From positions 201,693,741 through 201,757,740 of the forward strand of contig CM041465.1 of assembly GCA_023213395.1 (NCBI GenBank): a DNA stretch of 64,000 bases. Reading direction: 5' to 3'. Numbering within the stretch: position 1 is the first letter of the stretch; every line of letters starts with the position of its first letter. The notes under the pieces were generated by a model, which saw only the letters and a list, made by a program, of their open reading frames with translations, did not search any database and was not told the DNA's origin. The position numbers and the translations under genes were made by a program. The stretch comes from Cycas panzhihuaensis. Lineage: Eukaryota; Cycadophyta. Of the stretch, positions 33,650 to 46,239 are shown piece by piece.

Positions 33650-36600
33650 TACGCAACTCCTAAATTTTCTCTAAATTTCTAGAATTTAATCTTGCCCAAT
33701 GCTTTTGTGAAAATATCTATTGTCTGGTCCTTCGTACTGCAATACTTTAACTTGATTTGTCCTTCTTGTGCTAACTCTCGAATAAAATGATATCTCAATA
33801 TGCTTGATTCTATTATGGAAAACTGGATTCTTTGTCATTTGTATGGTGCTTTGATTATCGTACCATATTTGGGTTGGCCCTTGCTGTTCCATTTTAAGAT
33901 CTTAAAGTAATTGATGCAACCAAACTGTTTCACAAGCCACAAACATTGTTGCTTTATATTTCGCCTCTGCTGTTGATAAGGAAACTGTATTCTATTTCTT
34001 TGAGCTCCATGCCATAGCTACTGAACCCATGCTGAAAGTGTATCTTGATGTAGATTTCCTGTCATCTATATCATTAGACCAATCTGAATCTATATGTCCT
34101 GTTAATCTGAAGTTTAGAGTAGACCTGTAATATAATACAAAATATGTCATGCCTTTGAGATACCATAGAATTCTTTTTGTAGCTTGCTAGTGTGTAGTCT
34201 TTGGATCATGCATAAATTGGGACACCATGCTAACGGGATGTATGATATCAGGTCGTATAGATGTCAAGTAAATTAGGTTGCCAATTAATTGTCTATATAG
34301 AGTTGGATCCATAGGAGCAGATTCATCATGCTTTAAAAGTTTAATTCCAGCTTCTGTAAGAGTAGTTAAAGATTTACATTCACTCATCTTGAACCTTTGA
34401 AGTAAGTCCAAGGTATATTTTATTTGAGAGATAATAATGCTGCCATCATCTTGCCATACTTCTATTCCAAGGAAATAATGCATTAATCCCAAATCAATCA
34501 TTTCGAATTCTCTACACATATCTTCTTTGAATTGATATGAGAGTTGTGGATCATTTCCAGTGTATACAAGATCAACAACATATAAACCCACAATTATGAT
34601 TGATTTTCCTTCGATCTTGGTGTATAAATTTGGGTCTGATTGAGATATTTTGAAACCTTGATCCTTGAAATATTTATCAATTCGGGCATACCACGTCCTA
34701 GGCACTTGTTTAAGTCCATAAAGTGCTTTCTTGAATTTATACACTTTGTTTTCTTCTCCCTTGACTTCAAAACTGAGGGGTTGAGAGACATAGATGTCAT
34801 CTTCGATGTAACCATTAAGGAAATCACTTTTGACATCCATTTGATGAACGTCCCATTTCATTTGAGCAGCCAAATTAATAATCATCATAACTGTTTCCAT
34901 TCTAGAAACTAGAGCAAAGGTCTCATTATAGTCAATTCCTTCCTTTTGAGAGTATCCTTTTGTAACAAGGTGAGATTTATATTTGTCAATAGAGCCATCA
35001 GATCTGAATTTTATTTTGTATATCCACTTGGTCCTAATAGGCTTTTTGTTGGGAGGTAAATCAACCAATTTCCAAGTGTCCTTTTTTACAATGGAGTTGT
35101 ATTCTTCCTCCATGACTTTCCTTAAACTAGCATCAGAATTAGCCTCATTGAAGTTTTGAGGCTCATGTGTCTCCATAACACGAGTCATAAGGGCATAGTT
35201 TACCCTATGAGATCGAGTTGATCTTCTGTTGTAATCATGGTCCAATATGTTATCCATAGAATGATATCTTTGGGTCCATTTAGGAATTATTCATGGTGGA
35301 GGTTGAGAGGTTTCCTCTCCAAAAAACTTTTGTGGTGGAGCTTGAGAAGAAGTTCCCTCCCTACTTTCAACATCAATGGTCCTTCAATAGAGTTGTCAAG
35401 GTGGCACATACGTGGACCTAGGACTAGAATCAAAATTTATTGTCACATTCTTTCCTTTTTCTTGATGATGATCAGCATAATAGGAATCATTTTCTTGAAA
35501 GATAATATCTCTACTCAGGAATGTGAGTATATATGCTATGTAACCAAAAACTTTCAAGTGATAGATGCTAGGTTTATATCTCGTCTATGCTTCTTCTAGA
35601 GTTTTCCATCAAAGTGCTTTTGTGGTACTTCTGTTAATTAGATATACAACAGTATGTACTACTTCGGCCCAAAATTGATTTCTAAGACTTTTATCTTTCA
35701 TCATGCACCTTGCCATTTCAACTATGGTGTGATTTTTCCTTTTTGCTACACCATTTTGTTGAGGGGTGTAGAGATTAGTTAACTAATGCTTGATTCCATG
35801 ATGAATACAATAGGCATTGAATTGATTTGAAATAAATTCTCCTCAATTCTCTGATCTTAGGTAGAGAATTTTATGTCCACTTTGTCTTTCCACATAGGTT
35901 TTGAAGTCAACAAAGTACCAAAACACGTCAGATTTGAATTTCATGAAGAAAATCCATGTTTTCCTTGTATAATCATCAATGAAAGTAATAAAGTATTTGG
36001 CTCCTCCTAAAGATGGAGTTTTTATGGGACCACAAATATCAGTATTTACCAATTGAAGAGGACCTTTTGCTCTATAAGTAAAATCTGGAAAACTTTTCCT
36101 ATGTTGTTTTCTAAGTAAACATCCTTCACAAATATCTTTATCTGTTTCTATGGTAGGCAATCCATCAATCATCTCCATCCTTTTTATTAAGGTCAAACTA
36201 TTATAGTTTAAGTGACCAAATCTTTTATTCCATATAGTACTCTCAATTTTTATGGTTGTCTTCAAAACATAGGATGGAGAGATGACAAGTTTAAATAGAT
36301 TATCCTTTGTCATTTTTCCTCTAGCAACAATTGCTTTATTTTATCTTTTGTCTTTGATAACACACTCGCCATTGTCAAAATGACTCTATAATCATGACCC
36401 ATCATCTGTCTCACTGATAAGAGGTTCTTCCTTAATGTTGGAATATATTACATGTTCTCAATGTATTTAGTTTCTCTAGAATTAGTTTGGAGGGCTATGT
36501 TCCCTTTGCCAACAAATTCATGTGTTGTGTCATCTCCAAACATAATGGAAACCTTTTTTGATGTGTCCATAGTTTGAAACCAACCCTTTTTGTGAGTCAT

Positions 36601-36660
36601 GTGGGTTGAACATCCAGAATCAATGTACCAACTATTATCTTAATCTTTATTGGCTAGAAA
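33650..36660 (-). pseudogene. Element C pol (protease, integrase, RT, RNase H)
   Basis: From right to left: protease WYIDSGCSTHMTH (about 36610-36650); integrase (36313 leftwards) with RFGHLNYNSL, CEGCLLRKQ, catalytic-region VNTDICGP and FITFIDDYTRKTW, its last Glu apparently Lys in GVAKRKN. A 356-codon open RT frame (34187-35257) has KWIYKIKFRSDGSIDKYK, QMDVKSDFLNG and ALYGLKQ. Its catalytic loop reads LYVVDLVYTGN, so the first Asp of YVDD is Val. RNase H (33686-34180) includes STAEAKYKA and YDNQSTIQMTKNP. Few stops compared with A, B or G, yet the active-site change and frame breaks make it non-autonomous. Confidence 0.9.
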
Positions 36661-37798
36661 GCAAGATAAAAGTAGCCAATTTTCTCTATCTTGTACTGTA
36701 GTATTGGCACTTCCCTTATTAGATGGTCCATGTTTGACAAAACACCTATCTTCAGTGTAACCAGTTCTATTACAAAAAGTGCAATATAAGGAATCGTTTC
36801 TCCCATAACTAAGACTTCTACTTTGAGGATATGATCTATCAATATGTTATTGCCTTCCTCTTTCTTCATGATGAGGTGGATGCTCCCTTCGTCTATAATT
36901 TGGAGGAGGGAGATTTGTTCTTTATGATGATGTATCCCTTTGACAATTTTGACAACATTGGTGTGGACTTTGGTGTCTTTCTCCACTTTGATATCTAGTT
37001 GGCCTTGTATCTCTTTGATTAGCTCCATGTCTTTGATGGGCAGCTATCTTTGTTGTCTTTATTGATGAGGTGCATATCTGGAATTTCTATTCTTTTCCTT
37101 TGGAGAATGATGCCCAGATTTAGAATGACTTGCTTGACAATGAGATTGGATCCTTGCCTTAGTGGCAAAAGCATATTCAAGAGATTCATTTGATGCCTTC
37201 TTTTCTTCAATAGCCATTAACATGGCACCCAATTATTCTATCTTAACAGTACTTAAATATTTTGAGACCTCAATGCTGGTGGCTATCATTTCAAAGGTAG
37301 GTATGGCACTAACACATCTTAAAATTCTTTCAATAACCCTTTGTTCGTTAGGGTCTCGCCAAAGGATCTCATATGATTAACGACATCTTCTACCTTAGTT
37401 ATAAAATCTGTAACTAATGCATTTGAGTCCATCCTTAGGTTTTCAAATTTGATCCTAAGGGTTTGAAGCTTGAATGAGACCACTCCTTCATAGATCAATT
37501 GTAGAGTATCCAATACTTTCTTTGAAGTAGTTGCTTCACTCATCCTTGGAAAAATTTTATTATCAATAGAACAAAATAATAATGCTAGGGCCTCATTATC
37601 TTTCTTGACCATTTCTTTGTATACCCTCTTTTGTTCATTTGTGGCTTGGTCACCTGGATCTTTATAGATTGTCTGAACTACATCCCATAATTCCTTTGAT
37701 ATGAGGATAGATTTTACTTTTCTACTCCAATTTAAGAAATTTATCCCATAAAAAACTGGAGTAGTCATATTTCTTATACTTGTAGCCATGTTACTCAA
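36661..37798 (-). pseudogene. Element C gag
   Basis: A 159-codon open start (37319-37798; an internal Met at 37786 is also possible) with TTPVFYGINFLNWSRKVKSI, DNEALALLFCSID and LQTLRIKFENLRMDSNALV, a copia gag (UBN2). It then continues in other frames through a Lys-rich stretch to a zinc knuckle near 36740-36780 reading CTFCNRTGYTEDRC, where the His of CX2CX4HX4C is Tyr. It encoded capsid/nucleocapsid; now broken by frameshifts near 37319 and 37019. Confidence 0.87.
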
Positions 37799-40700
37799 CT
37801 TAGGTTATGATAAAAAATATGTTTATCCTACCAAGGTTTTGGTTAAATAAATAAATACATAAATTTTTTTCAAATTTAACCTAAAGTTTAAAGTGTACCT
37901 AGTCCCTATATAAGGTTTGCTAGGTTATAAGTCTATGTGTCTCCTAGAGTAACCTTCGGTTGCTATCTTATCTAGTGGTGCCTACCCACATATGGTAAAA
38001 TAAGGATCCAATATAGTGATACGTGGGCACTAAGCTCTATATACCTCAGTACGCGGGCTGCTAAAAAGGCTTTTACACCCCCCTTAAATTGTTGACTCAC
38101 CTACGTAAGACTTATACCTAGCGATAGATTTAGCGGTGAAGGTTCACAAACTAAGGCACTCACCCTCTCCAAGTCTAACGTTGGGCTGCAAACATCACAA
38201 ATGGAATTGGTTTTGCACCTCAACCTACCACTAAATATACTTGATAACCAAAGGCTTTCCTCATCCAATATGAGTAGGCCAAGTGGCATGTGCGAGGTGG
38301 TAACTTCAGGGGTCTTAATTGTTCCCCTTGCAAGGCTAGAATAAAGGGTGGCAGTTCAGGTATTTATCTTATTTAATGTGAGAAAAAAATTATTACATGT
38401 GGTCTTTCTTACAAACAAAGTCCATTTTAGAATTAAAAAAAAAAAGAAATAAACCTTAAAAAAAACTAAATCAAATTTCTTTCAATACTCAAATATTAAT
38501 TTGAAAGGTAAAGTATGAAATATCTTTTTCAATAAAAGAATGCTATCAATCTCAAGAAAAACTTTTATAAATATAAATGACCAATTTCTCAATAAAAAAA
38601 TTATGAATAAATTTAAATCTATATTCACTCTTTTTGACCAATCAAATGTTTTTCTCAAATAAAAAAATGATTATTTAACTTCAAAAAAGAGATTCAATTT
38701 CCTTTTTAAAAGTATATCTATGAAAACCCTTTTTTAAAAAAGAATAATTATTCAATTTCAAAAAAATCTAAAATTCACTTTTCTTTCCAAAAAAAAAAAT
38801 GTAAGCATGTAAAAAAATAAAAAAAATAAAGAATGTTATCTTTGCACTTTTAGAAGAAATATCTCTTTTTCAACTTTGAAAAGAAAAAAAAAAAAACTTT
38901 TGAACCTTTAAAAATAAAGAATGTCCCCCCTTTGAAAAATTAGATTTCTTTGTAAAGAAATAAGGACTTCTTTAAAAAAAATTAAAATAAAGATAAAAAT
39001 AGATTCTAAATGAGACCCAATGATTTTTCCTTTTAGATTTGAAATATAATGAGTGAATTTTCTAGATGACAACTAATCAAGTTACTTAAAAACAAATTAT
39101 TTTGAAAATGAATGGGGGTCAAAAATCTTTTAATAATCATAAAAGGGTATATATAAACTTTTAATCAAACTCAAAAGGACTTTAAATAAGATTAAATTTG
39201 ATAAAAGTGAAGTAACTATGACAAGAAATACCTGGTTGCTAAAATAAATAAGAAAGGGGCTCATTTTGCTCTAAAGACCCAAAATTAGGTTAGATGAGCT
39301 ACAAAATCCCTTAAAATGTCAATGAATACCAGCAAGTCTGATTAATAATCAATAATATACAAATAATATCAAGCAAAGTATATTCAAAATGAGAAGAAAA
39401 TATAACTAAAAAAGCTTTTAAAAAAGTCCAACTAGGACTTGAAAGTAACCTCAACTTCAATAACTTAGAGCACCTGAAAAATAGATTCAAAATGAAATAA
39501 AAATAACTTAAAACTATATATCTCTGAAAAATCTTTCACTAAAATTAGACGATACTCAATTCTGAGCTATGAAGCTCAAGATATTAAAGAAACCGTTAAA
39601 AGTGTCATTCTAAAGTTAATAAAATAGGTAGCACAAACAAGGTAAACTTTGACCTACTCAAACATGCAATACAATTAGTCAAATTAATAAAAAAAAAAAC
39701 CTTCAGGTAGTAGTGCTCTGAATTAAGATTCCAACGAATCTTACAGTTTGGAAATCTGATTTCTAGTTGTGGAGATACAACTAAAAATGTAAGTAGTAGT
39801 TTTTATGTAAACATGTTAAAAACACTAAAGTGTCACTTTCACTAATTAAAATAATGATTAAATCAAATCCTAAAAAAAAAAAAAATAGACAGTGATGAAG
39901 TTTGCTAAAAATATATCACTACATAGTGGATTCGAGTAAAAAATAATCTCTCGGTGATAAACTATAACCTGACAAAGAAGAGATTTTGTAATAATAACTC
40001 AAAAAAACTTTGAAAAAAAGATAATTAACTTTACCTCATTAAAATCAAATCAAACCTGCTCTAAAGGTAGCAAATAACCAGTCAAAATTATAGCCCACAA
40101 AATTTTGGACTCAACAAAACTAGTTTCATCAGAAGTCAAGACCTTAGTGAAAGGTTATTCCGAAAATAAGCTAAGTACCCTATGTATTAATAAAAAATTA
40201 AAAAAAGAAAAAGAAAAAGAAAATAGTTTATAACTTAAGATAAACCCCTTTAACAATGAGTTAAAGGTCACTTGAATCAATGTGATCGAGGGCTTACACC
40301 ACAAAGGGGCTATAGGCCTTAATAAAGGATTTCAAATATTATGAAATAAGATTTGATTTTTAATAAACTTTGTAATATGAAATAAGATGACGATGTGAAC
40401 GACAACTGTGCAGAGGTGAAAACTACGAGATTAGACAATCAAGATGGATCGAACCAGGCATAGAGTTGTATGCAGATGGAGATACGATGACTCTACATGC
40501 AGATCAAACTAAGATTCATAAAAATAATTCAAGAAAACTGTAAAAAATAATGTAAAAAAGATAAAACTTAAAAAACTAGAACCGAGGTTGGATCTTACCA
40601 ACAAAAAGACGGGTTGTCATGAAATTTCAAAGGGTGTTAGATGTTTATGATGACTAGTTGTTGGTAAAATTTTGTGACAAATGGAGTTGTGTAGAGGAAG

Positions 40701-41039
40701 AACAAAGCAGAACAAAAAAAGGCCCAAAAATAGAAACTGAAGTTCAATGAGTGATTTCTCCCTTCACAGGGCACGAAATCATGAACCATCTTTTTCAATA
40801 GGTAGATTTCTCAGCTACCAGTCCAGTGAGCAGTGATATGAGATAGTTTTGCTCAACGGTTTGAGCACAGGACTGAAAAGACTGTAAGTCACCCAAATAT
40901 TGATTTTCAACGGTAAATATATTACGTGAACAATAAAAAAAATTAATGAAATATAATCAATAAACCAAAGTTGAACTATAGTCAAATGAAATATGTATCA
41001 ATAAATCAAACCAGCATTAATCATGTCAAACGTGCATGA
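37799..41039 (-). other. Long leader of element C
   Basis: 3.2 kb of non-coding sequence between PBS and gag, with many A-runs (38400-39000). It carries the 20-base block AACTAAGGCACTCACCCTCT (38149-38168) also in B's leader, with similar surroundings (GTTCCCCTTGCAAGGCTAGA versus a related stretch near 15500). No coding frame recognised; the 62-codon minus frame at 38101-38289 covers the conserved block. Confidence 0.6.
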
Positions 41040-41052
41040 CTATGATACCAAA

Positions 41053-41386
41053 TATTGGCACAAGAGAGCAGAGCGGGTTAGGACACCATTGTGTGCAGAT
41101 CAACAACTTTCCAAAAATAATCGAAGACAGTGTTAAAAAACACCTAAGGTGCATGGCAGCCCTTTAAATAGATTTTGGAGAGGCGCCTAAGCGCCTCAAC
41201 CCTCCTTGCATGTTAGCCGATAATATTCAAAATTAATATTAAAGTAAATTAAAATAATATAAGCATACCTAATATATTGGCCAAGGATGACAATAGGCAA
41301 CTCTAGGTGCCCTTCAGAGCCCCAAAGGTGGCTTTAAGGGGCCCTAGGTACATGTAACCTTAGGCCATTGGGGGGTTATGCCAACA
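41053..41386 (-). repeat. 5' LTR of element C
   Basis: Right-hand C LTR, TATTGGCACAAGAGAGCAGA to GCCAACA on the plus strand, followed by the TTATG duplication. Confidence 0.93.
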
Positions 41387-41619
41387 TTATGAACCACCTT
41401 GAAGAAATAATTAACCAATTATTTTCAATGGCCTCATCGCATCTATGGAAAAACCCTATGTTATGCATATAAATATACATCCAATTGTAATATTTATCAT
41501 CGCTTATTCTTTTATCAATTAATTAATTAGTTATTTGATTATTAATTCAAGTGTGCATGTGCTCTCAATTGCTCTTTGAAACCTAGAATTTGCCTTTGTT
41601 ACAAACAAGGTTTGTAACA

Positions 41620-44379
41620 AGTTCAATATTTTGGGAGAACATTTTTTGAGCCTATCATTTGTCTATTTTTTTAGAGCATTTTTTATATCATTTTAGAACT
41701 TATTTTAGTGCCTAGTTTTGTGATCTGCATCATGTCTTTCTTAAAGAAAATTTCAAGTTTTTTAGGCTATTATAATTACTAGTTTATGAAAATTATTTGA
41801 GGCTATTACATTGTATTTTGGTTGAGTTGTAAAGGGCCATTTTGAAGGTACAAATATGAAAATGTTAATGCCAAAAATGACAAATTTGATGTGTTGAATC
41901 TTTTTTCTTTTTTTGTTAGTTATATTTTGGTGTATGTGAAACCAAAATAACATCATGTGTAGGCATTCTTGTTGAAGATCATAAGAAATGTTTTCTTGAA
42001 GTTGTAGACTGAAGGAAAAAAAAAAGAGCAGTTTAATTACTCATGCAGGCATGATCACCCCACAAAGATAACATGTATGTTATAAAAAATGAGAAATGAT
42101 AATTAAAAAACATGAAAAAAAAATAAAGAAAAGGTATTTTTTTAATGGCAACCACAATGTATTTTGCAGTAGCTACTGTAAAACCCTATAAGGTTAATGT
42201 CAAAAGAATGAATATATGAAAAAGTATAAAAGTTATTATGCTATTGAAAGTCTACTATATATGTGTGAAAATAAAAAATCTCCTTAAGATTCATGTCTAA
42301 AATAGTAAAATATATATTTATTATGTTTATTGTAAAGGGCTAAACTAAATAATTACTACATTTATCCTTTAAATCCATTATCTGGTTTATTGGAGTATTA
42401 CTAAGTATGCTCTCTAAAATGTCTTATATAAGTGTGTGTGTGTGTGTGTGAATCCTTCTTGTGGAAGGGTCCAGGAGGACCACTAAATTTGTTCTCCAAA
42501 TTTGTAGTTTGGCTTTTTGCATTGTAAAATAAAAATATAGATATAAAATGAAAGGACATCAAAATAGGCTCATAGGGCCAAGTGAAGATATAGCGGCAGT
42601 TGCTTATACAAAAGGAAAAAGAATTGCTCGAAGAGGGATTTTCACATGGAGTAAAAGAGAGAAGGAGAACATATGGGTTTCACCCATTATAGCAGCGATA
42701 AATGTTGAATAAACAATGATTAATGAGAACCCATGGAGATAGAGAATCCCTTAAACACTTGGGCAAAGAGGTCATTTAAGTGTAGATTCATAATTCCCAG
42801 TAGTTGCCCATGATAAGGACACATCAATAATGAATTACATACTGTGAAATGATGATATACTAGAGTTCAAGGGGTAAAGAATGTGAACTCATGCTAGCAT
42901 AGTAAATGGCATTATGAGAATTAAATGGCGAATAATAGATTAAGTGACAATAAACATCAAGATGGAGAGAATGTCATCATAGTGCCAACATAGGAAAACA
43001 TTAATGGAAGCATAGGAGAGTTGTCAAACGAAGGAGATTTACATTTTAAAAGAGTCATCACATAAAGAAGATCTAAACATCACCCTATTTGTTAATTCAT
43101 AATAATGTGTTAAGTGTCACAGATAGCACAAGAGAACATGGAGCACACACAGGACATTAAAACCCAACCATGATGATTTAGATATCACAATGATGGTGTA
43201 CTATCTCTACGACATATAATAGGGATGAGAGATTAACTAGATTCAATATTTTGGTAGAAGATAATGGTGCCTTTGCATGCAACTAAAAAATTCATGAACT
43301 CTTAGTAGACTCGTTTATTTATTTGTTTGATATATTATTATTTTATGTAGCACACATAAAAAAATTTAACTAGGTATTGAAAAAAATTATAAGTGCAATT
43401 TAAAATTTAATTGAATTTTATAAATTTTAAAGTCTGTAAAGCCACCTATAAATAAGTGCTTAGTTACATAGCGACATAGTATGATCAATAATTTAGCACA
43501 AAAAGAGTTAAGCCCTAAATTTTTAGCCTCTTATTTCTTTGGGACATATGTTCATTTTTTCAGTGATATCTTGATCATACAGAGTCCATTTTTAATTTTA
43601 GAAGACGTGTTGAATTCTTGGTTTAACCCCTTTAAAAAGTTATCATTTTATAAGTGTTTCATTATTTTAAGGCATATTTATCTTTTTTAAAGGTTTCAAA
43701 ATCCCTTTATGATTATTTTATTGTCATCATATATACTCAAATGAGAAGGAAATATGAAATTGTATGACATAGGCTATATTTAGGCTCTAGAAAACCTCAT
43801 TTTATAATAAATTTATCAAATTTTGTTATTAGAGAATAATATTTAATATTTATTAAATCACAACTATTTTATATCATGTTTTATCATATATATGACATTG
43901 TTATTGTTATTGTTAGATATGTATTAGCCCATAGAGATAAAATATTCATATATAAGACTAAGAAGGTCCTTTATCATGTAATTCTAGTCATATATGTTGA
44001 TGACATTATATTTTTGGCTAATAGATAATGATAAAGTTACATATTGTCTTATTTGATAAGAGTTGGGATATTCTTTTAGCTTCTCTTATATTATTTTCTA
44101 GTTCACTTGTTTAGCCACGTGACACAACATGATCCCAAAGGGATATTGATATGGCACTTATAGAACCACATATTTGAATGACCGACTTAGAGAATTAGTA
44201 GTCATGGTGGTTGATTATCCATATGGTTTGGTAGATGGAGCTTCCTTCATATAGACATTAGGAACAATTTATGTTTATTTCTAGTAACTTAGTTCAAAAA
44301 AATATTTGAAGAAAATTTGTATTATTAATATATTTGATATGATATTTAATGTTATATAGTTGTATATTATAAGGAGGAA
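41620..44379 (+). other. Remaining interior of element E with an RT trace
   Basis: Mostly non-coding. At about 43940-44025 the plus strand reads FIYKTKKVLYHVILVIYVDD followed by IIFLAN, the copia RT catalytic loop with YVDD intact. A (TG)n run lies at 42432-42450. The 42560-43200 stretch is purine-rich with no recognised protein. Confidence 0.6.
42432..42450. repeat. (TG)n microsatellite
   Basis: Nineteen-base alternating GT run. Confidence 0.95.
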
Positions 44380-44764
44380 AGTTAGATATAATATCTAATT
44401 ATATTATATGTTATTCATAACCCCTTCATACCCTCTTAATATTTTATGAATATTATATTATGGTCACTTTAATATGTGTATCACTTGAGAAGTATATTAG
44501 TATACGAAGGTTGATTTAGAGTATTCTCCACATAAGGTAAGATATTCTATAGATATGTACTTAATTCTTTTAATAATTTGAAGCTTGATAATTCATCACC
44601 TATCTATTATACATATATTTATAACATATTTTATCTTTATTATGTTTATTTGTCCATTTTACACACATATATTTTATCTATATTTGGTTAATTCATCATT
44701 ATTTATTGTTTCTATATCAATCTTCCAACATAGTGGTATCAAGGCATTAGGCTCAGAGCTAACA
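44380..44764 (+). repeat. 3' LTR of element E
   Basis: Preceded by AAGGAGGAA (PPT), ends GAGCTAACA, and is followed by the ATGTT duplication (44765-44769). Confidence 0.85.
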
Positions 44765-44782
44765 ATGTTACTATAGCAATTA

Positions 44783-45042
44783 TGTTTCTTTAAGGAGAAG
44801 TTGGTATTCAGTTTTTTAATATTAAGAAGTTAGCATTTTACTATTAATATTATTATTGAAGTTAATTTTTTAATAGAAAGCCATATTAGCACATATAAAT
44901 AGGGGAAACTTTTATCTCATTATATAAATTTTATTTTTAGATTAATCTTAATTTTATTTGGCACTTGTTGCATGGAGCAATTTACCTATTCAACTTTCAT
45001 TTTAGTTTTCTTTTTGTGTTGATCCAATTTAGAACCACTTCA
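44783..45042 (+). repeat. 5' LTR of element H
   Basis: 260 bp, matching 47407-47725; followed by a primer-site-like TAGTATCAAAACTT. Confidence 0.75.
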
Positions 45043-45639
45043 AGTAGTATCAAAACTTTGTTTTTGCTCTATCAAGGATCTATATTTTCAAGAATATAAA
45101 AAGAAAATATTTGAAAAAATAATTATGAATTTGAGTTGACTCAACATGTTCTATAAATTTTAAGTGGTTATATTGTAGTTTTATTAGTGAAATTATAAAA
45201 ATTGTAGTGAATTTAATTTTGGCTTATTGTATGTTGTTGTCTTTAGGGCATAAAATTTGCTACTATAACTTTAAATAGCCATAACTTTAGCTATAAGTAT
45301 CTAATTAATCTTAATATTGTTTTAAATATATGCATATCAATGTCTACTTTCTATTAGAAGTAGCTTTAGCTCCATTGGATATCAAAGCAAAACATTATTA
45401 GAGTTTTAATAATAGGTACTACTGTAGTCCTAAAGAAAACTAATTGTGACCCACCTTAAAAGGGTTACAACTTCTGCTACAGGTATTAAAATTTGATTTT
45501 GCCTAAAACATTAGAATTTTGATTCAAAGGCCATAATTTTGAACTATTATTTGATATATTTTGGGGCTGATTTAATATAATAATTATATTTTGAAGTGAA
45601 TATCTAAAGATAAAGCTAGATATTCTTTTTTTAATTAAA

Positions 45640-46215
45640 GATGGAGGAGTTCAACCTATAGAGTAGTTGGACATAGTAAAAAAGGTCTTTAATATATGAC
45701 TCCACATAGAAAGAAAACTATTTTCTTTATATATTTGGGAATATATAGATGGTTAAGCTTAGGAGTGGGTCATTCAAAGACCTTTGGATTATTACCTTGA
45801 TTGAGAATATTTCTCATGATCTTTTATCATAAGGTTTGAAGATAGAATTTCAAAGTGATGGCATGAACACTAGAGAAACTGAACTAATAAAGGATTTGTG
45901 AACTTAAGAATAAATGTTGAAATAAAGACAATGAAAAAGATCATCAAGATGCACTTCAAGAAATCTTAGCTAGATTAAAAGCCCTTAAGGAGGATATAAA
46001 AAATTATATGAAAATAATTAACTTAGGGGAAAAACAACCCAATGAGGAGTTTATTGAGGAGTAACACAAAGAGAAGATAAGTGATATACACAAGAACTGG
46101 ATAATCAAATTGAAGAACAATTTAACAAGAAGCTTACTCATGAGAAATACGATGCAGACAAATCAAGTGAGGAAATATATATTAGTGAGCAAATCGAGTA
46201 AGAATTAGAGATATA
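45640..46215 (+). pseudogene. Gag-like coiled-coil frame in element H
   Basis: Broken frames give LFSLYIWEYIDG, EWVIQRPLDYY, then a charged helical stretch DHQDALQEILARLKALKEDI and NQIEEQFNKKLTHEKYD. The pattern (short aromatic N-terminal block, long Glu/Lys coiled coil) suggests a retrotransposon gag, but the family is not identified. Stops and at least one frameshift make it a pseudogene. Confidence 0.45.
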
Positions 46216-46239
46216 AGATAATTCTAAAAAGGAACTTGC

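Larger units (their letters stand above)
33294..41386 (-). mobile_element. Ty1/copia LTR retrotransposon C, complete with exact TSD
   Basis: 8093 bp, minus strand. LTRs at 33294-33627 and 41053-41386 are both 334 bp and roughly one base in eight differs. Exact target duplications TTATG lie at 33289-33293 and 41387-41391. On the minus strand the PPT AGGGGAGAA adjoins the 3' LTR, and a TTTGGTATCATAG primer site (complement at 41040-41052) adjoins the 5' LTR. It inserted seven bases into the right-hand LTR of D. Its reading frames are the best preserved of the retrotransposons here, consistent with the youngest insertion of this stack. Confidence 0.94.
29109..41619 (+). mobile_element. Probable LTR element D, carrying a BRCT gene fragment and interrupted by C
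   Basis: Bases 29109-29240 (TGTTACAAACCACCTTAAAG...) match 33287-33293 plus 41392-41520, the right-hand copy split by element C. The right copy is preceded by a purine tract (AAGAAAGGGG, near 33274) and ends GTTTGTAACA at 41619, the inverted complement of its start, as LTR ends should be. Flanks GGTTT (29104-29108) and AGTTC (41620-41624) differ by two transitions. The left LTR's inner end and PBS were not found and homology fades after about 130 bp, so full-element status is inferred. The interior has no recognisable gag or pol, but it does have the BRCT pseudogene. Confidence 0.55.
28702..44764 (+). mobile_element. LTR retrotransposon E with internal nested elements
   Basis: LTRs at 28702-29085 (384 bp) and 44380-44764 (385 bp) share sequence throughout, for example CACTTGAGAAGTAT and TTTATTTGTCCATTTTACA. 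Exact target duplications ATGTT lie at 28697-28701 and 44765-44769. The PBS TGGTATTAAAGTT is at 29089, and the purine tract AAGGAGGAA (44371-44379) adjoins the 3' LTR. D (with C inside it) occupies the 5' part of the interior. The remaining 41620-44379 segment keeps an RT trace. LTR divergence looks larger than that of C, consistent with E being older. Confidence 0.85.

Noticed and set aside
45640-46215. Possible host coiled-coil gene
   Set aside because: It sits between the two H LTRs after a primer-site-like sequence and reads like a gag, so a retrotransposon origin is more economical.
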